DNA of 64,000 nucleotides from Bartonella quintana (GTDB lineage Bacteria > Pseudomonadota > Alphaproteobacteria > Rhizobiales > Rhizobiaceae), in contig NZ_AP019773.1 in the NCBI RefSeq assembly GCF_009936175.1, forward strand, positions 1,429,001 through 1,493,000, given 5' to 3'. A model generated the notes under the pieces. It was not told the origin of the DNA. It made no database searches and saw only the letters and a program-made list of their open reading frames with translations. Within the stretch, counting starts at the first letter, position 1, and every line of letters starts with the position of its first letter. A program made the position numbers and the translations under genes. Shown here piece after piece: positions 57,251 to 64,000 of the stretch.

Positions 57251-58379
57251 TTTAACCTTTTGAAATAAAATTCTTCCGCCTCCCTGGTGAAGCTTTCGCA
57301 CGCTTGCAACAAAAAAATGAAAGAGTAATAGGAACAATACCACATGAAACAAAATCATGTACAAAACTCTCATCGCTTTCAGTAACTTTTTTATTTATTT
57401 TTTTGGAAGTATGCCTCTTATAACGAGGATGAAAAATCACGATAGAACAAACATTTCCAACAGAAGAAATGACTTTCGCCCTATACATTAATGAAAATTC
57501 TATGAGATATGAAACATTCAAAAACCACAAATAATCATTGCCCTTAGAAATAATAGTTAATTTTTCAGAAATTCCATGCTCTATTTGCAAGCCATTTTGT
57601 TATAATTCTTGATCAGACAGCTCATTCAGCTTACTGAAACGGATAGTTTTATACATTATGCGTTTAATTTGGCAGAAAAAGATCATATTCCAATCCACTC
57701 ATTGAAGGCATAGCAGCGTAATACTTTTAGCCACCTTGTTGATTACCTTACTAAGTGGGTAATGAGCAGTGAACTTCTGTGCCATATAAACCCACTTGTC
57801 GTCACAAAAGCGGCATCCGAGAATATCTTGGATCAATTTTGCGACTCCATCATACGTCCACCCTTTCTATAGTTCTTTTCCAACATAACTTTGCATAGTA
57901 GCAAATCATTTCTCAACCATCGGAGTTATTTTTCACATAAGTTCTTGCTCGAAAAATTATACACAACCTATACTATACTGACGAAAACTATGAGCAAATG
58001 AACACAACAAAATGCCGCAAAAGCTCTTCTTTATCTTGAACAATAAAGAGAAAACATTGATTGATCTATGTTTCCGATAGTCATTATAAACTCTCTCTTT
58101 CAAGTTGGAATTGGAAAATGCGTGATAAAAATATTTTTCATTGCTCAAACAAATCCTGTGCGCTTATAGCCAAGCTAAGCAAGCTGAGAGGATCAAAAAT
58201 ATAACGAAAGCTCCATCTTAAACCGTAGTAAAAATTTCTTTTTTTCGCAGCTAAGAAGAAAAAAATGGGTGTCCGTGAAATTCTATCAGAATAAAGCATC
58301 ATTTTTATGATGAGTGAATGTACCTAAATTCAGCGCATCGAACGCTCTAAATTAAAGGACGATTGAAGAATAGAATAAG
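57251..58379. other. Decayed region downstream of trw
   Basis: 1.1 kb without a credible gene. A 112-codon minus frame (57252-57590) would need a TTG start, has no ribosome site and no recognisable domain. On the plus strand near 57640-57715 the frame reads HYAFNLAEKDHIPIHSLKA before a stop, which looks like a fragment of a real protein I cannot name. The region appears to be eroded genes. Confidence 0.5.
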
Positions 58380-59050
58380 CATCTCATAAAAGAAGAAACT
58401 TGTTTACCGAATCGCCAGACTCACATCTGAAGTATACTAGTTTCTTGAAGAAGTATTCAATAAAGTTACGTTCTTTGTAAAGCTTCTCATCATTATGCAG
58501 TCTTTCCCTGTTTGAGCAAGAAGAAAAGAAAGGAAAGCAGTTTTGTTGTTTCCTCACTTGTTCTCTGAATCTATCTCGATTATAACTTTCATCAACAAAA
58601 CTTGTGTATTTTCAAATCATTCAGGAAGCTACGCTGTCTGAATCATATTTTTCCAATTCTCTAGAGTGAGATAAAACGTAAAGTTCTTGATCCAAAGAAT
58701 CCACCATAGCATAACTGTTCGGAGAGAAAATTTTGGCTTGCTCCTTGCCAATACTTCCCTCTCATACCAACCTTCTCTATAACCTGTAGAGCTCGGACAC
58801 GGAGTCCATCGATCCTCACAGATTCACCATCATAATCCACAGTTCATAATCCTTGACAAACTTTTCCCCAAAACGAATGTCAGCCCGCTTTTTAACACCA
58901 GGATTCATAATTGAGGAGTGCTTTGTCACTTGCCTGAGAAAAAAGAATTTCTCCTTTTTGCCCCCCGTTTTTAAAATAGAATGAACACCTTTAACAAAAC
59001 GGCAGGGAAGGTTTTCAGCCCTTTTACGTGCATCCCAGAAACTTATTCTC
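58380..59050 (-). mobile_element. Remnant of an IS5-family transposase
   Basis: Read on the minus strand with frameshifts, the segment 58440-58520 gives LYKERNFIEYFFKKLVYFR, matching the ERxxIERFFxxLKxFRR block near the C-terminus of IS5-type DDE transposases; upstream of it FVDESYNRDRFREQ resembles their ADKAYDSxxLR block and AMVDSLDQELYVLS resembles the [15 protein letters not shown] block. The frame is broken in several places and no terminal inverted repeats could be defined. Inactive. Confidence 0.65.
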
Positions 59051-59421
59051 AATAAATGCCTAAATTCTTTCCAATCTTGGCTCCTTTATGGAATGCTTCT
59101 GTCTGGAAATGTCCTTGTTCTTTACAAATGAAATGTTGCAAACAATTCCACCTTTACTCTCACATCTTACTTAAATACACAGAACCCCGAATGCTGTATC
59201 ATTGCCACTTCTTATCCACATTTAAGATGCTTTTTTTCAAATCAACTCTCTCTTTTTTCTAAAAGGATTTTGCCTTTTTCAACCAGTGACAAGCACATTT
59301 CAATTTTCATAAAAATCAACAAGCTTTTATAGATTAAGATCCGTACATTCCCTCAAAAAGCACAAAAATATGGAGAAGTGGTTGCATCTTCTCACTTTAA
59401 CCTCGTCGACTGATAAATTTT
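59051..59421. other. Spacer downstream of sdhB
   Basis: 370 bp with no gene. A 6-bp inverted pair GAGAAG/CTTCTC at 59373-59393 followed on the minus strand by CATATTTTTG could be a weak terminator for sdhB. Nothing else is recognised. Confidence 0.4.
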
Positions 59422-60201
59422 TTAAAGGCGGCGTTCAATCATGAGTTTTTTAATTTCAGCAATTGCCTTGGCTGGATTGAGCCCCTTTGGACAAGTTTGC
59501 GTACAATTCATAATCGTATGGCATCGATAAAGCCGGAAAGGATCTTCTAAGTTATCAAGACGTTCACCGCACATTTCATCACGTGAATCAGCAATCCAAC
59601 GATAAGCCTGGAGCAAAACAGCCGGTCCTAAATAACGATCACCATTCCACCAATAGCTTGGACATGATGTCTGACAACATGCGCACAAAATACACTCATA
59701 AAGACCATCGATTTTTTGGCGGTCAGAGTAACTTTGCAACCACTCTTTAGCAGGCTCGGGAGAGACAGTTTGCAACCAAGGTTCAATCACACGATGCTGT
59801 GCATAAAAGCGCTTCAAATCAGGAACCAAATCTTTGACAACGGGCATAGAAGGCAAAGGATACACTTTAATGGGATGTTTCACATCATCCATCCCTTTGG
59901 TACAAGCCAGCGTATTGGTTCCATCAATATTCATTGCACATGAACCACAGATACCTTCACGGCATGATCTGCGCAATGTCAAAGTTGGATCAATATGATT
60001 CTTGATAAATAAAAGCCCATCAAGAATCATTGGACCGCAAGCCGAACGATCCACATAAAAGGTATCAAGACGGGGATTTTCCTCATCATCAGGAGACCAA
60101 CGATAAACGTGAAATTCTGTCAGTTGTGTAGCACCTTCAGGCTTAGGCCAAACCTTTCCGGCTTTAACTTGAGAGTTTTTAGGAAGTTTAATTTGTACCA
60201 T
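59422..60201 (-). CDS. sdhB: Succinate dehydrogenase iron-sulfur subunit
   Basis: 259 residues; passes electrons from FAD to ubiquinone. Three clusters are visible: [2Fe-2S] in [15 protein letters not shown], [4Fe-4S] in [12 protein letters not shown] and [3Fe-4S] in [17 protein letters not shown]. The region [15 protein letters not shown] lies between the last two. Last gene of sdhCDAB, 14 bp after sdhA. Confidence 0.98.
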   Translation of the reverse strand: MVQIKLPKNSQVKAGKVWPKPEGATQLTEFHVYRWSPDDEENPRLDTFYVDRSACGPMILDGLLFIKNHIDPTLTLRRSCREGICGSCAMNIDGTNTLACTKGMDDVKHPIKVYPLPSMPVVKDLVPDLKRFYAQHRVIEPWLQTVSPEPAKEWLQSYSDRQKIDGLYECILCACCQTSCPSYWWNGDRYLGPAVLLQAYRWIADSRDEMCGERLDNLEDPFRLYRCHTIMNCTQTCPKGLNPAKAIAEIKKLMIERRL

Positions 60202-60215
60202 AATTCATCCTTCCC

Positions 60216-62057
60216 TTAGTAAACACGTTTTTTAGGCGCAATGCGCTTTAAATCGATCCCACCATCCGCTTCAGCTGTTAATGGATCCACATGGACGGGT
60301 CGATATGATAATGCGACCTTACCATCTTTTGACAAGTGGGAAAGCGTATGTTTACGCCAATTTTCGTCATCACGCTCTGGATAATCTTCACGTGCATGAG
60401 CTCCTCGACTTTCTAAACGCGCTTCTGCTGAATAAACAGTCATAATTGCATTAGCCATTAGATTCTCAAGCTCTAATGTTTCAACCAAATCAGAATTCCA
60501 TATCAGTGAGCGATCTGTTACTTTGAGATCAGAAAGCTCACCCCAGATTTGACTTATCCGCTGACATCCTTGCTGCAAAGAATCTGCTGTACGGAAGACA
60601 GCGGCATCTTCTTGCATAGTGCGTTGCATTTTTTCACGCAATATTGCTGTTGGCGTCGCACCGTCAGCAAAACGTAAACGATCAAAACGTGCCATAATCT
60701 CATCAACAGCTTCTTCATTAAGAGGTGGAATTTCTGCATCGCGATCAATCACTTCCCCCGCTCGAATGGCAGCTGCACGGCCAAAGACGACAAGGTCAAT
60801 TAATGAATTTGAACCCAAGCGGTTAGCACCATGAACAGAAGCACATCCAGCCTCACCCACTGCCATCAAACCTGGTTGAACACGATCAGGCGAATCAGCT
60901 GTTGGATTAAGAACTTCCCCATAGTAATTGGTGGGAATACCACCCATGTTATAATGAACCGTTGGAAGGATGGGGATAGGTTCTTTTGTTACATCAACAC
61001 CTGCAAAGATTCTTGCTGATTCCGAAATCCCGGGTAAACGCTCATGTAATATCATAGGATCAATATGGTTGAGGACCAAATGAATATGGTCCTTCTTCGG
61101 CCCAACGCCGCGCCCTTCACGAATTTCGAGTGTTATACAACGCGACACCAAATCACGTGAAGCCAAGTCCTTAAAGGAAGGGGCATACCGTTCCATAAAA
61201 CGCTCGCCCTCAGAATTGACCAAATAGCCTCCTTCACCACGCGCTCCTTCTGTAATTAAGCAACCAGAACCATAAATACCCGTGGGATGAAATTGAACAA
61301 ATTCCATATCCTGAAGTGGCAATCCAGCACGTGCAATCATTCCACCACCATCCCCTGTACAAGTATGAGCCGATGTCGCCGAAAAATAAGCACGTCCATA
61401 ACCACCGGTTGCGAGAACGACCATCTTGGCAGAAAAACGGTGCATTGTACCATCATCAAGATTCCACGCTACAACGCCCGTACACACATCATCGGTCATA
61501 ATCAAATCAAGCGCAAAATATTCAATAAAAAACTGCGCATTATGCTTTAAGCTCTGCCCATAAAGCGTATGCAAGATCGCATGCCCCGTACGATCAGCCG
61601 CCGCACAAGTGCGTTGGACTGGTGGACCTTCACCAAACTCTGTCGTATGCCCCCCAAAAGGACGTTGATAAATTTTACCTTCTTGCGTACGCGAAAAAGG
61701 AACCCCATAATGTTCTAATTCATATACAGCAGCAGGTGCGTTACGCACCAAATATTCCATTGCATCGGTATCGCCTAACCAATCAGACCCTTTTACCGTA
61801 TCGTATAAATGCCATTGCCAATTGTCGGGCCCCATATTTGAAAGTGACGCTGCAATTCCGCCTTGTGCTGCAACTGTGTGCGATCTTGTTGGGAAAACCT
61901 TTGTGATACATGCTGTCTTTAATCCTTGTTCAGCCATACCAAGCGTCGCACGCAAACCTGCACCGCCTGCACCAACGACAACAACATCAAATTTATGATC
62001 TACATAATGATAAGGAACATTACCTGCTCTAGCGCCCAGAGATAATTCTGTGCCCAT
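60216..62057 (-). CDS. sdhA: Succinate dehydrogenase flavoprotein subunit
   Basis: 613 residues; oxidises succinate to fumarate on covalent FAD. Dinucleotide motif [15 protein letters not shown] near residue 30, FAD-linking histidine in [14 protein letters not shown], and the active-site blocks [11 protein letters not shown] and [11 protein letters not shown]. The ATG at 62057, giving [13 protein letters not shown] and preceded by AGGGG, is chosen over an upstream frame start that overlaps sdhD. Membrane-associated through sdhC and sdhD. Confidence 0.98.
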   Translation of the reverse strand: MGTELSLGARAGNVPYHYVDHKFDVVVVGAGGAGLRATLGMAEQGLKTACITKVFPTRSHTVAAQGGIAASLSNMGPDNWQWHLYDTVKGSDWLGDTDAMEYLVRNAPAAVYELEHYGVPFSRTQEGKIYQRPFGGHTTEFGEGPPVQRTCAAADRTGHAILHTLYGQSLKHNAQFFIEYFALDLIMTDDVCTGVVAWNLDDGTMHRFSAKMVVLATGGYGRAYFSATSAHTCTGDGGGMIARAGLPLQDMEFVQFHPTGIYGSGCLITEGARGEGGYLVNSEGERFMERYAPSFKDLASRDLVSRCITLEIREGRGVGPKKDHIHLVLNHIDPMILHERLPGISESARIFAGVDVTKEPIPILPTVHYNMGGIPTNYYGEVLNPTADSPDRVQPGLMAVGEAGCASVHGANRLGSNSLIDLVVFGRAAAIRAGEVIDRDAEIPPLNEEAVDEIMARFDRLRFADGATPTAILREKMQRTMQEDAAVFRTADSLQQGCQRISQIWGELSDLKVTDRSLIWNSDLVETLELENLMANAIMTVYSAEARLESRGAHAREDYPERDDENWRKHTLSHLSKDGKVALSYRPVHVDPLTAEADGGIDLKRIAPKKRVY

Positions 62058-62062
62058 ATTGT

Positions 62063-62449
62063 TTAAACCCCTAATGCAATTTTTAAAAGAGCAAAAATGA
62101 TTATACCGCCCAGAACAAAACAAAATGAAACATTTAATACCAAAAAGAGTATCCGCAGGCCTTCACGTCGAATATAATCTTCGATAACAACCTGCATTTC
62201 AAGTTTCATATGATAAAGAACTGAAAAAGTTAGCAATCCCATTAAAATAGTTACAACCGGATGTGAAAGCCGTGCATGCACAATGGTATAGTCCTTTCCA
62301 ATAAGTGAGAGAATAAGAACAATAAAAAAGATACAAAGTGGCAGATTAAGCACACTTGTCAAACGTTCTAGCCAAAAATGCTCTGTCCCTTCACGCGCAC
62401 TCCCAAGTCCACGCACTTTCCCAAGTTCTGTTCGAAAATCTTTTTTCAT
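62063..62449 (-). CDS. sdhD: Succinate dehydrogenase membrane anchor SdhD
   Basis: 128 residues with three membrane segments ([53 protein letters not shown]). The probable haem ligand lies in [17 protein letters not shown]-terminal block [20 protein letters not shown], as in alphaproteobacteria. Lies between sdhC and sdhA with short spacers. Confidence 0.95.
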   Translation of the reverse strand: MKKDFRTELGKVRGLGSAREGTEHFWLERLTSVLNLPLCIFFIVLILSLIGKDYTIVHARLSHPVVTILMGLLTFSVLYHMKLEMQVVIEDYIRREGLRILFLVLNVSFCFVLGGIIIFALLKIALGV

Positions 62450-62467
62450 ACCTCTTTTTGCCCCTAG

Positions 62468-62869
62468 CTAGACAATGCTGCATCCAATAATCCAAATCGT
62501 CAGAGTGACAATAAGAGAAATAAAAACTGTCGCCCAAGCGGTTAACACTGCCTTTTTTTTATCTAAAAGGCAAGGATTCATGTCCCAAACAATGTGGCGA
62601 ATATCGCCAACCATGTGATGAACTCCAGCAAGCGTGTAAAAAAACAAAATACAAAGCCCAGGCAAAGAACTATAAATTTCATGAACTGTTCGAAACATCT
62701 CATCCCCACAAGCAATTGAAATTAACCAAATAGTGAAGAATATCATTCCAAAATAAAGCCCTAGGCCGGTGATACGATGCGCAATGGACATCGCCATAGT
62801 GATGGTCCAACGATAAATACTCACATGGGGAGAACGAGGGCGCTCTTTTATCATAGTTGTCTCTGTCAT
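62468..62869 (-). CDS. sdhC: Succinate dehydrogenase cytochrome b556 subunit SdhC
   Basis: 133 residues. Quinone-site motif RPRSPHVSIYRW, HRITGLGLYF at the first membrane segment, and the haem-ligand region YTLAGVHHMVGDIRHIVWD. Three membrane segments. ATG at 62869 (MTETTMIKERP) with CAGGG upstream is favoured over an upstream frame start at 62926. First gene of the sdh operon; its promoter should lie in 62870-63090. Confidence 0.95.
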   Translation of the reverse strand: MTETTMIKERPRSPHVSIYRWTITMAMSIAHRITGLGLYFGMIFFTIWLISIACGDEMFRTVHEIYSSLPGLCILFFYTLAGVHHMVGDIRHIVWDMNPCLLDKKKAVLTAWATVFISLIVTLTIWIIGCSIV

Positions 62870-63095
62870 AAAATACCCTGACCTGGCTTTAACTATAATC
62901 GCATCATAAGCGAGGAAGACTCGCACAAAATGACCAAGTATATTATCGTTTCCATTTATTTAGCACCTAATGATGCCAATATTCACAGGTCGGTTATCTC
63001 AAATAACGGATTAAAGGTCACGCATAAAAAAAACCGATTATTCTACAGCTACAAGCCATGGAACTCACTTTATTTAATACAATTTTTTCTCCACG

Positions 63096-63262
63096 TCAAA
63101 GGTCTATCATTGTTTCTCAAATATAAACATGCATTTTTCCAAATGCATTTATCCCTGCTTCTCTGAATATCAACAATATGCTCCACGATGTCCTGAATTT
63201 CAGCTATCGTTAAGAGAAACAAGAGGTATAGACCTTTGATGCTTCAACGTTTTGATACACAG
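63096..63262 (-). repeat. Dispersed repeat, copy 2, with terminal inverted repeats
   Basis: 144 bp from 63096 to 63239 begin with TCAAAGGTCTATCATTGTTT and end with the inverse, AAACAAGAGGTATAGACCTTTGA (minus a few mismatches), so the element is bounded by imperfect inverted repeats of about 24 bp. It matches copy 1 at 4864-5013 in reverse orientation at high identity, with extra similarity out to about 63259. Lies in the spacer between the sdhC start and the rplS terminator. Confidence 0.85.
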
Positions 63263-63303
63263 GAAAGCCAATGTTTTAGCTACAAATACGAATCACTGAC
63301 CAC

Positions 63304-63331
63304 ACAAAAAAAGCGACATAAAAGTCGCTTT
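63304..63331 (-). terminator. Rho-independent terminator of rplS
   Basis: On the minus strand AAAGCGAC pairs with GTCGCTTT across a 6-base loop, followed by a run of T (plus-strand A run at 63306-63312). It lies about 26 bp after the rplS stop. Confidence 0.88.
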
Positions 63332-63357
63332 GTCATAAACTCTAGCAGATGCAGTAG

Positions 63358-63798
63358 TTATTCAGCAGCTTGCTCTGCAACATCCACTGTAACAGCGGTT
63401 GCTTGTACTCTCTCAGCAACCTTTTCATCTTTTTTCCGGTATACTCTCTTTTCAGCGATACGCGCAGCCTTACCTCTCAAACCACGCAGATAATAGAGTT
63501 TCGCCCGACGCACTTTACCACGGCGCACAAGTTCAACTCCCTCAATTAAGGGAGAATAAACTGGAAATACACGTTCAACACCTTCACCATAAGAAATCTT
63601 GCGCACTGTAAAGGTTTCATTCAGACCACCACCTGAACGTGCGATACAAACCCCTTCATAAGCTTGCACACGTGTCCGTGTACCTTCGGTCACACGCACC
63701 ATGACACGGACGGTATCTCCTGCTTGAAATTTTGGCAGTTGGCGTTTTGCTTCAATTTTTGCGCATTGTTCAGCTTCGAGCTGCGCGATAATATTCAT
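63358..63798 (-). CDS. rplS: 50S ribosomal protein L19
   Basis: 146 residues. Core blocks [40 protein letters not shown] and [20 protein letters not shown], then [17 protein letters not shown]. The alphaproteobacterial acidic/Val-Ala tail is present. ATG at 63798 is chosen: AAGGA lies 8 bases upstream, whereas the ATG three codons earlier directly abuts it. Usually part of rpsP-rimM-trmD-rplS; trmD would lie beyond the window and no part of it is seen in 63808-64000. Confidence 0.96.
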   Translation of the reverse strand: MNIIAQLEAEQCAKIEAKRQLPKFQAGDTVRVMVRVTEGTRTRVQAYEGVCIARSGGGLNETFTVRKISYGEGVERVFPVYSPLIEGVELVRRGKVRRAKLYYLRGLRGKAARIAEKRVYRKKDEKVAERVQATAVTVDVAEQAAE

Positions 63799-64000
63799 TG
63801 CTTTCATCCTTGATGTTTTTTATTGACCAGTCAGAGCGCCCAACTCTTGCCGAAAAAAGCCTTTTCACAAACAGAAAAATTCTTTAGGCTATGCCTTACA
63901 CAGGAGCGAATACACTATCCCTTAAATTTTGGAACTACAGAAAATCCTTCACAGGAAAACTCTCTAAAAAGAGAGCCATACAAATACACCATCTTACAAC
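63799..64000. other. Upstream region of rplS
   Basis: About 200 bp to the window edge, probably the rplS leader and promoter. No gene is visible. Confidence 0.4.

Noticed and set aside
57252..57590. 112-codon minus-strand frame after the trw terminator
   Set aside because: Needs a TTG start without ribosome site, shows no domain, and lies in a region of general decay.
58816..59052. 78-codon minus-strand frame as an independent gene
   Set aside because: It ends at the broken IS5-like remnant, has no recognisable start context and probably belongs to the same eroded element.

Overview
The window is a chromosomal segment of an AT-rich alphaproteobacterium. It is almost certainly a Bartonella species of the lineage that carries the Trw type IV secretion system (T4SS). 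The evidence is the Rhizobiales-type housekeeping order (ftsK-lolA-xthA, atpHAGDC next to priA, leuS-lptE, sdhCDAB), the low GC content, many decayed gene fragments, and a chromosomal R388-like trw locus with duplicated trwL and trwJ-trwI-trwH genes and no DNA-transfer genes. The species cannot be fixed from the sequence alone.

Layout. 1-7.9 kb: 5' part of rpoH (minus), an N-terminally truncated helicase, fdxA, carD, rpmF, ispA, ispG and a small membrane-anchored protein. 8-20 kb (minus): an EmrAB-type efflux pair directly behind the F1 ATP synthase genes, then priA. 19.5-29.7 kb: transaldolase, lptE, leuS, a YggS protein, acs, ftsE-ftsX and a DUF218 protein. 29.7-31 kb: decayed DNA. 31-41.2 kb: macB-macA-outer membrane factor, xthA, lolA, ftsK (minus) and a UbiH-family hydroxylase (plus). 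42-57.2 kb: the trw locus, with an H-NS-like gene, an unknown gene, trwN, a korA-like gene, five trwL, trwM, trwK, two trwJ-trwI-trwH sets, trwG, trwF, trwE and trwD, closed by a strong terminator. 57.3-59.4 kb: decayed DNA with an IS5-family transposase remnant. 59.4-63.8 kb (minus): sdhCDAB and rplS.

How the genes work together. The trw operon encodes a complete secretion channel and pilus: VirB2- to VirB11-type components plus a probably inactive VirB1-type protein. It has no relaxase and no coupling protein in this window. This matches the known role of Trw in Bartonella as a surface machine for erythrocyte attachment rather than DNA transfer. Its surface subunits TrwL and TrwJ are multiplied and diversified, while inner-membrane TrwI is duplicated almost unchanged. 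sdhCDAB and the ATP synthase serve respiration. The MacAB and EmrAB sets are envelope export systems.

Two structural themes stand out. First, a dispersed repeat of about 145 bp with imperfect terminal inverted repeats occurs near both ends of the window (about 4.9 kb and 63.1 kb) in opposite orientation. Second, several minus-strand genes (emrA, priA, macB) are accompanied by degenerate partial copies of themselves in the neighbouring spacers.
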